NCBI RefSeq assembly: GCF_002237655.1
Contig: NZ_NOKT01000037.1
Coordinates: 1-64,000 of the forward strand
DNA length: 64,000 nucleotides
Reading direction: 5' to 3'
DNA from: Streptomyces sp. XY006
GTDB lineage: Bacteria > Actinomycetota > Actinomycetes > Streptomycetales > Streptomycetaceae
The notes under the pieces were generated by a model that saw only the letters and a list, made by a program, of their open reading frames with translations, had not been told where the DNA came from and ran no database searches. The translations under genes and the position numbers were made by a program. How positions within the stretch are numbered: the first letter of the stretch is position 1; every line of letters starts with the position of its first letter. Below are positions 8,640 through 18,439 of this stretch, piece by piece.

Positions 8640-11078
8640 TCAGACGTTAATCGTCGCGGTGATCCTGCGGTCGGCGATCGAGCGTCCGATCTGGATCTCG
8701 TACGAACCCTTCACAAACGACCACGAGCCGGTCGCTTCGTCCCAGATCTCGAAAGCCCGGCGCGGCAGTTCGGCCGTCGCCTCGACCGTCTCGCCGGGGC
8801 CGGCCTCCACGCCCGCGAAGCCGGCCAGCCAGCGCGCGGGGCGGGTGGGGTCCGCCTCGACGGGGGCGAGGTAGAGCTGGACGACCTCGCGGCCGGGGCG
8901 GTCGCCGGTGTTGCGCAGGCGGACCGTCACGGTGGTTGCGTGCGGTGTCGCGGCGACCTCGACGGACTCGTAGGCCCAGTCGGTGTAGCCGAGGCCGTGG
9001 CCGAACGGGTAGGCGGGGGTGCGGCCGTGTTTCTCCCAGGCGCGGTAGCCGATGAAGACGCCTTCCTCGTAGGGGAGTTCGCCGTTCTCGGGGACGACCC
9101 GGGTGACCGGGGCGTCGGCCAGGGAGCCCCAGGTGGTGGGCAGGCGGCCGCCGGGTTCGTGCGCGCCGGTGAGGACGTCCGCGAGGGCCGCGCCGCCCTC
9201 CTGGCCGGGGAACCAGGACAGCAGCACGGCGGCGACCTCGTCGCGCCAGGGCAGCTCCACCGGGGAACCGGAGTTGACGATCACGACGGTCCGGGGGTTG
9301 GCGGCGGCGACGGCGCGCACGAGGTCGTCCTGGTGGCCGGGCAGGCGCAGGTCCGTGCGGTCGAAGCCCTCGGACTCGACGCGTTCGGTGGTGGCGACCA
9401 CGACGACGGCCGTGTCGGCGGCCCGGGCGGCCTCGGCCGCCTCGGCGATGAGCTCCTCGGGAGGGCGCTGCGGGTCCTGGTGGGCGAGGGTGAAGCCGAT
9501 GACCCGCACGGGCCGGCCGTCCGGCGGCGGGACCGTGTAGGCGAGGGAGACCTCGACCGGTTCTCCGGCGGTGAGGCCGACGCGGGCGTGCGGCACGGGC
9601 GGGCCGAAGAAGGTGAGGAACGGGTCGTCGCCGTCGGGGCGCTGGACGTCGTCGTAGTGGACGGTGCCCGCGACGGTCAGCCGGAAGGGGCCGAGGCCCT
9701 TGATGCCGAAGGTGTGCGTGCCGCTCTCGCGCGGGGTGAAGGTGCCGGTCAGCTCGACGCTGTGCAGGTTCTCGTGGGTGACGCCGTCGGGGAGGTCGGC
9801 GCCCGTCCACTGGATGTGGCCGCTGGGGGCGGAGCGGGTGCCGAGGACGGTGCCCGCGGCGTCCCGGCACACGGCGCGCAGCTCGAAGCCGGCGTCGGCG
9901 ACGGGGAGTTCGGTGTTGGGGTCGGCGCCGAGGGTGTAGCTGAGGGTGCCGTCGGGGAGGGCGGCGGTGAGCCCGTCGAGCGGGGAGACGGTGCGGGCCG
10001 GGAAGACGGTGGCGGAGCCGCCGCCGAGGACGCGGGCGTCGCGGGCGGCGGCGCCGATGAGCGCGATACGGCCCGGCCGCAGCGGCAGGGCGCCGCCTTC
10101 GTTGCGGACCAGGACGAAGGAGCGGCGGGCGATCTCGCGGGCGAGTGCCGCGCCGTCGGCGTCCGGGGGCGGTGCGGTGACGACGGGTTCGGCGCCCTCC
10201 AGGACGCCGACCCGGGCGGCGAGGCGCAGCACGCGGCGCACGGCCGCGTCGACGAGGGCCTCGTCGGCCTCGCCGTCGCGCACGGCCCGGGCGAGGTTCT
10301 CGCCGTAGACGGTGCCGGGGCCGGGCATGGCGATGTCGAGGCCGCCGGTGAGGGCGCCGGTGGTGGAACGGGCGGCGGTCCAGTCGGAGACGTTGACGCC
10401 GTCGAAGCCCCAGGCGCCGCGCAGGACCTCCTCGACCAGGTGGTGGTGCTCGGTCATGGTGGGGCCGTTGACCGAGTTGTAGGCGGTCATGATGCCCCAG
10501 GGGTGGGCGTTCGCCACGATCGCCTCGAAGGGGGCCAGGTACAGCTCGCGCAGGGCGCGTTCGCTCACGACGTTGTTCACGGTGAGGCGGTCGGTCTCGG
10601 CGTCGTTGGCCACGAAGTGCTTGACGGTGGTGCCCACCCCGCCGGACTGGACGCCCCGGACGTAGGCGGCGCCGATCCGGCCCGTGAGGTACGGGTCCTC
10701 GCTGTAGGCCTCGAAGTGGCGGCCGCCCAGCGGGGAGCGGTGCAGGTTGACCGTGGGGGCGAGCAGGACGTGGACGCCCTTGCGGCGGGCTTCCTGGGCG
10801 AGCAGGACGCCGGCCCGGTGGGCGAGGCCCGGGTCCCAGGTGGCGGCCAGGGCGGTCGGGGAGGGCAGGGCGACGGACGGGTCGTCGGCGCTCCAGTGCA
10901 CCCCGCGGACGCCGATCGGGCCGTCGGACATGACCAGCGACGCGAGGCCGGCCTCGGGCAGGGCGGGCAGGCTCCACATGTCCTGGCCGGCCAGGAGCCG
11001 GGTCTTGGCGTCCAGGTCGAGCTTGCCGAGGGCCGCCTCGACGGCCGCCTCGCGCCGTTCCTCCGCTGTCTCCGTCAC
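8640..11078 (-). CDS. GH3 family beta-glucosidase with PA14 insert
   Basis: A large (812 aa) cytosolic glycoside hydrolase of family 3. The N-terminal TIM barrel has the KHF block (K153-H154) and nucleophile aspartate D232 in GVNVSDWTAARST. A PA14-like carbohydrate-binding insert follows at about residues 390-520, then the alpha/beta sandwich and a fibronectin-III-like tail. The order barrel-PA14-sandwich-FnIII is that of BglX/Bgl3-type beta-glucosidases. I chose GTG 11078, since GGAGGTG sits about seven bases ahead; an ATG at 11117 lacks one. It is divergent from a TetR gene, which is its likely regulator by position. Confidence 0.92.
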   Translation of the reverse strand: MTETAEERREAAVEAALGKLDLDAKTRLLAGQDMWSLPALPEAGLASLVMSDGPIGVRGVHWSADDPSVALPSPTALAATWDPGLAHRAGVLLAQEARRKGVHVLLAPTVNLHRSPLGGRHFEAYSEDPYLTGRIGAAYVRGVQSGGVGTTVKHFVANDAETDRLTVNNVVSERALRELYLAPFEAIVANAHPWGIMTAYNSVNGPTMTEHHHLVEEVLRGAWGFDGVNVSDWTAARSTTGALTGGLDIAMPGPGTVYGENLARAVRDGEADEALVDAAVRRVLRLAARVGVLEGAEPVVTAPPPDADGAALAREIARRSFVLVRNEGGALPLRPGRIALIGAAARDARVLGGGSATVFPARTVSPLDGLTAALPDGTLSYTLGADPNTELPVADAGFELRAVCRDAAGTVLGTRSAPSGHIQWTGADLPDGVTHENLHSVELTGTFTPRESGTHTFGIKGLGPFRLTVAGTVHYDDVQRPDGDDPFLTFFGPPVPHARVGLTAGEPVEVSLAYTVPPPDGRPVRVIGFTLAHQDPQRPPEELIAEAAEAARAADTAVVVVATTERVESEGFDRTDLRLPGHQDDLVRAVAAANPRTVVIVNSGSPVELPWRDEVAAVLLSWFPGQEGGAALADVLTGAHEPGGRLPTTWGSLADAPVTRVVPENGELPYEEGVFIGYRAWEKHGRTPAYPFGHGLGYTDWAYESVEVAATPHATTVTVRLRNTGDRPGREVVQLYLAPVEADPTRPARWLAGFAGVEAGPGETVEATAELPRRAFEIWDEATGSWSFVKGSYEIQIGRSIADRRITATINV

Positions 11079-11199
11079 GTCGGCACCTCCACGTCGAAAG
11101 CCGCTGGATGTCACCATCGTGCACCCGGGACCTGTAGCACGGTAGGTTTCGTCACCTCCTCGTGATGTTCAGTGTTCCGGCATGTCGTACGGTGACGCC

Positions 11200-11763
11200 A
11201 TGACGGCCAGGACGAGGAGCGAGGAGCGGCGCGCGGAGATCGTGCGGGCCGCGCTGGAGGTGATCGCCGAGCGGGGGTACCGGGGAGCGAGCCTGGCGGC
11301 GGTCGCCGAGCGGGTCGGGCTCACCCAGCAAGGGCTGCTGCACCACTTCCCGACCAAGGAGGCCCTGCTCGTCGCGGTCCTCCAGGAGCGGGACCGCTGG
11401 GACGCGATGCCCGCCGGCCGGCTGCGCCTGGACCTGCTGGCCTCGCTCGTCGAGTACAACGCGATGCGGCCCGCCATCATCCAGACGTTCTCGGCGCTGC
11501 TCGGCGAGAGCGTCACCGAAGGGCACCCGGCCCGCGCCTACTTCACCGAACGCTACGTCGGCGTGCGCGCCGGCATGGCGGAGGTGCTGCGCGCCGAGTA
11601 CGGCGACCGCCTGCCGAGCGGCCTCACCCCCGAGCGCGCCGCCCCGCTCCTCGTGGCGATCCTCGACGGCCTGCAGTACCAGTGGCTGCTGGACCCGGAG
11701 ACGGTGGACATGGCGGCGGCGTTCCGGGACTTCCTGACCCTGCTGGGCGAGGGCGACGGCTGA
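11200..11763 (+). CDS. TetR family transcriptional regulator
   Basis: The 187-residue protein has an N-terminal TetR helix-turn-helix, about residues 10-55 (VGLTQQGLLHHFPTKEAL), and a variable ligand domain. It is transcribed away from the GH3 beta-glucosidase with about 120 bp between starts, the usual layout of a local repressor. ATG 11182 is an alternative start; 11200 leaves the usual short arm before helix 1. The inducer cannot be predicted. Confidence 0.9.
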   Translation: MTARTRSEERRAEIVRAALEVIAERGYRGASLAAVAERVGLTQQGLLHHFPTKEALLVAVLQERDRWDAMPAGRLRLDLLASLVEYNAMRPAIIQTFSALLGESVTEGHPARAYFTERYVGVRAGMAEVLRAEYGDRLPSGLTPERAAPLLVAILDGLQYQWLLDPETVDMAAAFRDFLTLLGEGDG

Positions 11764-11911
11764 GCCTGCGGGCCGGTCCCCGGCGCGCCGCTGCGGGAGG
11801 CGGCGGCGAGGATCCCCGACTGAGCCCCATGGCGTGGACCACTGCCGTCACGCGATACTGCCGCCGTCCGGCACCACGCTTCCCCCACCGTGACGGAAGG
11901 GCTCAACCCCT

Positions 11912-13156
11912 TTGAACTCCATACGCGTTCGCCTCGGCGTCCTCGGTCTCGCCCTGCTGACCGGCCTCACCGTTCCCCCCTCCGCGAGCGCCGCCGAGGC
12001 GGCCCCCGCCCCCACCGTCGAGGAGCAGCGGCTCGACCGGGCCGCCCCGCAGGAGATCCTGCGGCGCTCCGGATTCGACGCCGTGGCCCCGCGCCTGGCC
12101 CGGGCGCTCGAAACGGCCCGCTCCTACGGGCAGGCGCGCCGGGCCGTCTCCCGCGAGGGGGCACAGCTGTGGCGGCGGGCCGTGGACCGGGCGCAGGGGC
12201 GCGGCCCCGCCGGCGGCGACCTGAGCCGGGACGACGACCGGCCGCTGTACTGGGCGCGGCTCGGCATGACCCGCGAAGTGCGCACCTGGCAGCCGGAGTT
12301 CGCCCTGACCGACGCGCAGCGCGCCGCGCTGCTTGACGAGCTGGAGCGCACCTCGCGCGGCCAGACGGCCATCGCATTCCCGCACGGCAAGGGCCTGAAG
12401 CGGATCCTGCTCACCGGCTTCGACCCGTTCACCCTGGACCGGGACATCCGTATCTCCAACCCGTCCGGTGCCACCGCGCTCGCCCTCGACGGCACGGTCG
12501 TCGAGACCGCGGACGGCCCGGCCCGGATCGAGACGGCCGTGTTCCCGGTGCGCTGGCGGGACTTCACGGACAGCACCGTGGAGCGGGCCCTGCGGCCCCA
12601 CCTCGGGAAGGTCGACCTGTTCACGACCGTGAGCCAGGGCCGCGTCGGGCGGTTCGACATCGAGCGGACCAACGGGGCCTGGCGGGGCGGCTTCGGGGAC
12701 AACGAGAACGTGGGCCGCACCGAGACCGTCCCGGTCACGGACCCGGCCTCACAGCCCCAGTGGACGACGACCACGCTGCCGTATTCGGCGATCGTCGCCG
12801 CCCCCACCGGCCGCTTCCCCGTGTACGACAACACGAGCGTGACCGAGATCCCGGCGGGCGGCACGCAGCCCGTGGTGCGCCCCGAGGGGCCGACCCCCGG
12901 CTCGACCGCGCGCGCGGGCGGCGGCGGGGACTACCTGTCCAACGAGATCGCCTACCGGGCGACGCTGCTGCGCGACCGGCTGGGCCTGCACGACGTCCTG
13001 CCGGGCGGGCACGTGCACACACCGGTGCTGCAGTTCGGCGCCGGGAACACCACCGAGGTCACCGACCCGGAGTTCGTGCGCAACCGGCTGGACATCATCA
13101 CGCAGGTGAGGACGATCCTGAAGGTGGCCACGGAAGCGGCTAACGAAGCGTCTTGA
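11912..13156 (+). CDS. Secreted pyroglutamyl-peptidase-like protein lacking cysteine
   Basis: The 414-residue product has a Sec signal ending near ASA-AEA (residue 28), a helical N-terminal extension of about 130 residues, and a peptidase C15-like domain from about residue 160 (KRILLTGFDPF, then ISNPSG). The family's catalytic triad is Glu-Cys-His. Here E251 (ERTN) and H369 (VHTP) line up, but the cysteine position (…YLCN… in the family) is S343 in DYLSNEIAYR, and no cysteine occurs anywhere in the protein. TTG 11912 is the only start that keeps the signal peptide. The gene overlaps the convergent membrane-protein gene by 17 bases. It may be a serine variant or a non-catalytic relative. Confidence 0.82.
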   Translation: MNSIRVRLGVLGLALLTGLTVPPSASAAEAAPAPTVEEQRLDRAAPQEILRRSGFDAVAPRLARALETARSYGQARRAVSREGAQLWRRAVDRAQGRGPAGGDLSRDDDRPLYWARLGMTREVRTWQPEFALTDAQRAALLDELERTSRGQTAIAFPHGKGLKRILLTGFDPFTLDRDIRISNPSGATALALDGTVVETADGPARIETAVFPVRWRDFTDSTVERALRPHLGKVDLFTTVSQGRVGRFDIERTNGAWRGGFGDNENVGRTETVPVTDPASQPQWTTTTLPYSAIVAAPTGRFPVYDNTSVTEIPAGGTQPVVRPEGPTPGSTARAGGGGDYLSNEIAYRATLLRDRLGLHDVLPGGHVHTPVLQFGAGNTTEVTDPEFVRNRLDIITQVRTILKVATEAANEAS

Positions 13157-13934
13157 CCGCCTGGTCGCCACCCTCGTCGCCCTCACGGATCTCCTCGCCC
13201 AGCAGCTCGCGCGCCATGAGGGTGGCGCCGGCCACCGCGCCCGGCATCAGGAACACCGCGACGAACGGCACCAGGAAGGACACGGCCAGGGGCGTGCCGA
13301 AGCCCCAGACGAGGGTCTTGCGGGAGCGCAACAGCGTGAGGCGGGTGCGCAGTTCCACACCGCGGCGCTGGAGGGCGACGGAGGTCAGCTCCTCGGTGAG
13401 GAAGAAGCCGGTGACGAAGAACCCGATCACCGGCACGGCCGTCTGGCCGACGACCGGGATGAAGCCGCACGCGAACAGCAGCACGCCCCACAGCGCGGCC
13501 CGCACGACGATCCGGAGGCTGTCGCGGGCGGAGATCCACAGTTCCCGCCAGAGCGGCAGCCCGGACTCGGGGGCGTACCCGTCCGGGGACACGTCCCGGT
13601 CGACCTTCTCGGAGAGGTTCTCGTAGAAGGGCTGCCCGATCAGCAGCGTCACCGCCGTGAACGTCACGACGGCGAGGAGCAGCGCGAGGGCGAACAGCAC
13701 GGCGGTCAGGAAGCCGCGGAACAGCCCGAGCCACGGGTTCGACCAGTCGTCGGCGAAGGGCGTCGACCAGGCGACGGCGTCCTCGCCCCACACGCCCAGC
13801 GCGACGAGCACCCCCGCGTACAGCACCAGGGTGATCAGGCCCGGGAGCAGCCCGAAGCCGTACTGCCTGCCGTGCCGGGCCACCCATCGCTGGCCCTTGA
13901 GCAAGTACCGGAAACCCGTCCCCAGATCGCGCAT
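13140..13934 (-). CDS. EI24/CysZ-like integral membrane protein
   Basis: The 264-residue protein has about four to six hydrophobic segments (near residues 27-50, 72-102, 148-180 and 208-235) and the EI24/CysZ domain pattern, including GQPFYENLSEKV. CysZ of E. coli takes up sulfate. The actinobacterial EI24-type homologues have no established substrate, so transport of sulfate is only a possibility. It converges on and overlaps the pyroglutamyl-peptidase-like gene. Confidence 0.82.
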   Translation of the reverse strand: MRDLGTGFRYLLKGQRWVARHGRQYGFGLLPGLITLVLYAGVLVALGVWGEDAVAWSTPFADDWSNPWLGLFRGFLTAVLFALALLLAVVTFTAVTLLIGQPFYENLSEKVDRDVSPDGYAPESGLPLWRELWISARDSLRIVVRAALWGVLLFACGFIPVVGQTAVPVIGFFVTGFFLTEELTSVALQRRGVELRTRLTLLRSRKTLVWGFGTPLAVSFLVPFVAVFLMPGAVAGATLMARELLGEEIREGDEGGDQAVKTLR

Positions 13935-14130
13935 GGGACGACCCTATCCGGGCCGGTGTCGCGCTCTTGACGCGCTCCGGTCACGCCGCTGTCACAGGCC
14001 GCCCGGGCCGGGGCGGGCCCGACGGTGGAGCCGTCCGGGTCACGGGGGACACCAACGCGCCCTTGTTGCCGTTGAGTCGAACCGGTACACCTCGCCGTAC
14101 CGATCTCAGGAAGCCCCACAGGAGGTACGC

Positions 14131-16704
14131 GTGCGCACCACGAGAACCGTTCCTGCGAGACCTGCGCTGATCGTCACCCTCGGCCTCGCCACGGCGGGTT
14201 CGCTGCTGCTCGCGCCCGGCACCGCCGGCGCCGACCCCAAGCCGGTGGTCCGCGAGGGCGCCCCCGTCGACGACCGGGCGGCCCGGGCTCCCGAGAGCGC
14301 GGCCCTGCGGGCCCTGACCGCGCCCGAGGAGACCTCCGCCACGACCGATACCCGGGGCTACCCCCGCCGCCAGGTGCTCTCCCCGGACCCGGAAAACCCC
14401 GGCGACAAGTCCCTGAAGCTGGGGCTCGTGCCCTACCACGGGATCGCTCCGAAGCTGAACGCCCTGCAGCGCCTCGGCGACCGGGTGAGCGTGGAGGTGA
14501 CGGGCCGCTCGGCCGGTGGCCACCGTCTCTACCTGGTCACCGTCACCGCCCCGGAGACCACCCGCGAGGCCCGCGCCCAGGAGCGGATGCGCGACCTCAT
14601 CGAGCGCGCGCCCGCCACGGCGGCCAAGTCCCCGGAGATCAAGCGCGCCTACAAGACCCCGGTCTTCGTCAACAGCAACATCCACGGCAACGAGTGGGAG
14701 GGCACGGACGCCTCCCTGAGGATCATCGAGCAGCTCGCGACCGCCGGGGACGCCGGGACACGGGACCTCCTCGCGCACAGCCGCCTGTACTTCAACATCA
14801 CCGCCAACCCGGACGGCCGGATCGCCGGCACCCGCGCCAACGCGGGCGGCTTCGACCTGAACCGCGACTTCGTCACGGCCTCCCAGCCCGAGACGCGCGC
14901 CATGCGGCGCATCCAGCTCGACACCCAGCCGGCCGTCCTGCTCGACCTGCACGGCTACGTCAACGGCACGCTCATCGAGCCCACCACTCCCCCGCACGGC
15001 GAGAACTACGAGTACGACCTCTTCCTGAAGAACACCTACGCCAACGCCCTCGGCATGGAGTCCGCCGTCAACGCCCTCGGCTACACGCCCGCGAAGGACG
15101 GCGTGGAACCGGCCCAGATCCCCTTCCGCGACCAGGAGGAGGGCTGGGACGACTGGCCGCCGATCTTCACCCCGCAGTACGCGGCCTTCCACGGCACGGT
15201 CGCCGCCCACACCGTGGAGATCCCGCTGGCGGTGAACAACGAGGAGTACGACGAGCTGCCCGTGGCGGAGCTGCGCCGCCGCGCGGCGGTCAACACGGCC
15301 GTGGCGGGCGCGGCCGTCCGCGCGACCCTGGACCACGTCAGGCAGCGGCGCGCGACGCTGATCGCCGACCAGATCGAGGTGTTCCGCCGTGGCGCGGCCG
15401 GCGCCCCGCAGGTGCCGGTGTCCCCGGACACGGTCCCCGGCGTGCCCGGCATCGGCCCGGAGGACGTCTACACGACCGCCTTCCCCCGCGCCTACGTCAT
15501 CCCGCCCGGCACCTCGCACGCCCAGCGCTCCGCTCCGGCCGCCGCGCGGCTGGTGGACCATCTCCTCGCCAACGACGTCCGGGTCACCCGCGCCACCCGT
15601 CCCTTCCGCCTGGCCGGGCGGACCCATCCCGCCGGCACGTACGTCGTCGACCTGCACCAGCCCAAGCGGGGCATGGCGAACGCGCTGCTGGCGGACGGCC
15701 GGGACATCAGCGACAAGGTGTCGGCGATGTACGACATCTCCGGCTGGAGCCTGGGCAGGCTGTGGGGCGCCACGGTCGAGCCGGTGACCTCGGGCAGCCT
15801 GCGCGGCGCGCCCCTGCGCCCGGTCACCGAGGCGGCCCCCGTCGCCCAGGTGCCCCCGCACGGCGGTCTGCGTCTGCGCCTGGACGACCCGCGCGAGATC
15901 GCGGCCCTCAACTCCCTGCTCCGCGACGGCGTCACCGTGCGCGAGGCCCCGGACGGCAGCGCGATCGTGCCCGCGGCGGCCCGCCGCGCGGCGCTCGCCG
16001 CCGCCCGGGCGCACGACGTCGCGTTCACGGCCACCCGGCTCACCGGCACCACCCCGCTGCACCGCCCGCGCGTCGCCGCCGCCGTCACACCGGGTGAGCT
16101 GTTCGCGCTGCGGGAGATGGGCTTCGACGTCACGCCGGTCTCCACGGCCGTGCTGAACGCGGGCTTCGACTGGTCCGGCACGGACGTGCTGTTCGTCTCC
16201 GCCGGCCTGGACCGCGCCCGGCTGACGGCGCCCGCCCGCGCCGCCCTGGACGCCTTCCTCGACCGTCACGGCCTGGTCGGCCGGGGCGCGACGGGCGCCG
16301 CCCTGAACGCGGCGGCGGGCCGGCTGGCCGTCACGCCGGTGGCGGGCGACGAGGACGCGAACGGCGTGGTGCGGGTGACCAACCCGGGCCCGCTGACCCG
16401 GGGCGCACCGGACCACACCTTCGTCTACGCCCCGCTCTGGTTCACCGGCCTGGGCGCCGGGGTGCGCGTCGAGCAGGCGTACGCGGCCGGGAACCCGGTG
16501 GTCTCCGGCCACTGGCGCCCGCTGCGCGACGGGTCCGGCGGCCCGGCCGCGGCGGCCGGACGGGCCGCGGTCGTCAGCGGTGACCGGACGGTCCTGTTCG
16601 GCACGGAACCACTCTTCCGGGGCCACCCGAAGGGGGAATTCGCCCAGGTGGCGAGGGCATTGATCACAGTGGCACAGAGCGTTTCGGTTGAGGAGAGCGG
16701 ATGA
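14131..16704 (+). CDS. Secreted M14 zinc carboxypeptidase
   Basis: An 857-residue exported metallopeptidase. A Sec signal (cut near residue 34, GTAGA) is followed by the M14 domain with zinc ligands H185 and E188 (NIHGNEWEG) and H274 (LDLHGYVNG), substrate-binding NPDGR and DLNRDF blocks, and catalytic E363 in HTVEIPLA. About 480 residues follow with no motif I recognise, likely beta-rich substrate-binding domains. I use GTG 14131 because GGAGG lies at 14121-14125 and the signal peptide starts there. Its stop overlaps the start of the next gene, so the two are coupled. Confidence 0.9.
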   Translation: MRTTRTVPARPALIVTLGLATAGSLLLAPGTAGADPKPVVREGAPVDDRAARAPESAALRALTAPEETSATTDTRGYPRRQVLSPDPENPGDKSLKLGLVPYHGIAPKLNALQRLGDRVSVEVTGRSAGGHRLYLVTVTAPETTREARAQERMRDLIERAPATAAKSPEIKRAYKTPVFVNSNIHGNEWEGTDASLRIIEQLATAGDAGTRDLLAHSRLYFNITANPDGRIAGTRANAGGFDLNRDFVTASQPETRAMRRIQLDTQPAVLLDLHGYVNGTLIEPTTPPHGENYEYDLFLKNTYANALGMESAVNALGYTPAKDGVEPAQIPFRDQEEGWDDWPPIFTPQYAAFHGTVAAHTVEIPLAVNNEEYDELPVAELRRRAAVNTAVAGAAVRATLDHVRQRRATLIADQIEVFRRGAAGAPQVPVSPDTVPGVPGIGPEDVYTTAFPRAYVIPPGTSHAQRSAPAAARLVDHLLANDVRVTRATRPFRLAGRTHPAGTYVVDLHQPKRGMANALLADGRDISDKVSAMYDISGWSLGRLWGATVEPVTSGSLRGAPLRPVTEAAPVAQVPPHGGLRLRLDDPREIAALNSLLRDGVTVREAPDGSAIVPAAARRAALAAARAHDVAFTATRLTGTTPLHRPRVAAAVTPGELFALREMGFDVTPVSTAVLNAGFDWSGTDVLFVSAGLDRARLTAPARAALDAFLDRHGLVGRGATGAALNAAAGRLAVTPVAGDEDANGVVRVTNPGPLTRGAPDHTFVYAPLWFTGLGAGVRVEQAYAAGNPVVSGHWRPLRDGSGGPAAAAGRAAVVSGDRTVLFGTEPLFRGHPKGEFAQVARALITVAQSVSVEESG

Positions 16705-17846
16705 CGCAGGAGATCCACGGCACCGTGGCGGACGGCTTCGAGGACGTACGTGAGGAGTTCGCCGCGTTCGTGGCCGGGGAACGGCCCGACTACGAGGGCC
16801 AGCTGTGCGCCTACCTCCACGGGCGCAAGGTCGTCGACCTGTGGGCGGGGACCGAAGCGGACGCCCTCTACGGCGTGTTCTCCTCGACCAAGGGCGCCGC
16901 GTACCTGGTCGTGGCGCTCCTCGTCCAGGACGGCACGCTCGAACTGGACCGCAAGGTGACGTACTACTGGCCGGAGTTCGCGGCCGAGGGCAAGGGGGCG
17001 CTGACCCTGCGCGATCTGCTCGCGCACCGGGCGGGGGTGGTCGGCACGGACACCGGCTTCACGCTCGCGGAGCTGGCGGACGACCGCCAGCTCGCCGAAC
17101 GCCTCGCCGACCAGCGGCCGTTCTGGCGTCCGGGCACGGCGTTCGGCTACCACGCGCTGGTCAGCGGCGCCCTCGTCGGCGAGGTGGTCCGCAGGGCCAC
17201 GGGCCGCACGCTCCAGGAGGTCTACCAGGAGCGGATCCGGACCCCGTACGCCCTGGACTTCCACCTGGGCCTGCCCGCTCCGCAGGAACCCCGCTTCCGT
17301 ACGACGCAGCCGATGGCCCCGACACCGCGGCAGCAGGCCCTGCTGGACGCCGTGCCCACAGGCCCGCACACGCTCGCCTCGATCGCCTTCAACGGCAACG
17401 CGGCCGAGCCGACCGACCTGGCCTCGCTGCCCAACATGCCGCTGGTGCGCGCCAAGGGCCCGGCGTCGGTGGGCGGAGTGGCCTCCGCGCGGGGTCTGGC
17501 CGGGATGTACGCGGCGGCGATCAGCGAGCTGGGCGACCGGGCACCGCTGCTCAAGCCGGACACGGTGGCGGAGTTCGGCCAGTTCCACTCGGTCGGCTAC
17601 GACCTGGTGGCCCGGGCCCACAAGTCGTTCGGGCTGGGCTTCCAGACGACCGCTGACACGTGGCACCCGTTCCTCGGCGCCGGGACGATCGGGCACAGCG
17701 GGGCGAGCGGGTCCCAGGCCTTCGCGGACCCGTGGAGCGGCCTGGCGTACGGCTACACGCGCCGCCGGTTCGCCTTCCCGGGCGGGGCGGCACCGGAGAA
17801 CGACCGGCTGGCCCGGGCGGTGCACCGGGCCGCTCTCGCCGTCTGA
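16701..17846 (+). CDS. Beta-lactamase-fold serine hydrolase (class C / EstB-like)
   Basis: The 381-residue cytosolic protein belongs to the family VIII esterase / class C beta-lactamase group. The SxxK motif is S61-STK64 in VFSSTKG, a YHA triad replaces YxN near residue 153 (FGYHALVSG), and an H-x-G equivalent is in IGHSGASGSQAF. There is no signal peptide, so an esterase or transpeptidase-like hydrolase is more likely than a resistance enzyme. ATG 16701 overlaps the upstream stop by four bases. Substrate unknown. Confidence 0.88.
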   Translation: MTQEIHGTVADGFEDVREEFAAFVAGERPDYEGQLCAYLHGRKVVDLWAGTEADALYGVFSSTKGAAYLVVALLVQDGTLELDRKVTYYWPEFAAEGKGALTLRDLLAHRAGVVGTDTGFTLAELADDRQLAERLADQRPFWRPGTAFGYHALVSGALVGEVVRRATGRTLQEVYQERIRTPYALDFHLGLPAPQEPRFRTTQPMAPTPRQQALLDAVPTGPHTLASIAFNGNAAEPTDLASLPNMPLVRAKGPASVGGVASARGLAGMYAAAISELGDRAPLLKPDTVAEFGQFHSVGYDLVARAHKSFGLGFQTTADTWHPFLGAGTIGHSGASGSQAFADPWSGLAYGYTRRRFAFPGGAAPENDRLARAVHRAALAV

Positions 17847-17859
17847 GCCGGGCACGGAC

Positions 17860-17894
17860 GGAGGCCGCACCCCATGTCCGAGGGTGCGGCCTCC
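17860..17894. terminator. Bidirectional terminator
   Basis: GGAGGCCGCACCC (17860-17872) and its complement (17882-17894) form a perfect 13-bp stem with a 9-base loop between the convergent hydrolase and Ohr genes. Confidence 0.85.
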
Positions 17895-17913
17895 GCCTGG
17901 GCGACGACGGTCG

Positions 17914-18333
17914 TCAGACCAGAGTCACGGTGATGTTCCCGCGCGTCGCCTTCGAGTACGGGCACACCTCGTGCGCCTTCTCGATCAGCGAGCGGGCGGT
18001 GCCCCGGTCGACCCGGGGGATGTCGGCCGAGATCTCGACGATGATCCCGAACCCCTCCCCGTTCCTGCCGAGGCCGACCTTCGCGGTGACGGTCGAGCCG
18101 GTGAGGTCGGCACCCTCCTGACGGGCGACGACACCGAGCGCGCCCTGGAAGCAGGCGCTGTACCCGGCGGCGAAGAGCTGCTCCGGATTGGTGCCGGCGC
18201 CGCTCCCGCCCATCTCCTTGGGCGGGTTGACGACGACGTCGAGCTTGCCGTCGTCGGTGGCCACCCGCCCGTCGCGCCCGTTCTCGGCGGTGGCCACGGC
18301 GGTGTACAGGACGTCGGACTGCTGGATCGGCAT
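17914..18333 (-). CDS. ohr: Organic hydroperoxide resistance protein (Ohr/OsmC family)
   Basis: Ohr reduces organic hydroperoxides with a thiol pair, usually recycled by lipoylated proteins. The 139-residue sequence has both family cysteines, C61 (GYSACFQGA) and C124 (HEVCPYSKATRGN), plus the Ohr-type start LYTAVATAENGRDG. ATG 18333 follows GAAGGAA, whereas an ATG at 18423 would add 30 unconserved residues. No MarR-type OhrR gene is directly adjacent; the MarR gene at 19584 pairs better with the oxidoreductase. Confidence 0.92.
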   Translation of the reverse strand: MPIQQSDVLYTAVATAENGRDGRVATDDGKLDVVVNPPKEMGGSGAGTNPEQLFAAGYSACFQGALGVVARQEGADLTGSTVTAKVGLGRNGEGFGIIVEISADIPRVDRGTARSLIEKAHEVCPYSKATRGNITVTLV

Positions 18334-18439
18334 GCGGTGGTGTTCCTTCGGTCGTCCGCCGCGGCTCGCGCCCGGGCCGGGACGGATTCGGAAAGAAGTT
18401 ACCGCATGCCGGAAATTCAGCAAAGGGCGGCGGGAGCCG

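Noticed and set aside
8424..11165. Long open frame opposite the GH3 gene
   Set aside because: Low-complexity translation without motifs, antisense to a complete glycosidase with intact active site.
16701..17846. Beta-lactam resistance gene
   Set aside because: No signal peptide and an atypical second motif; it fits the esterase-like branch better.
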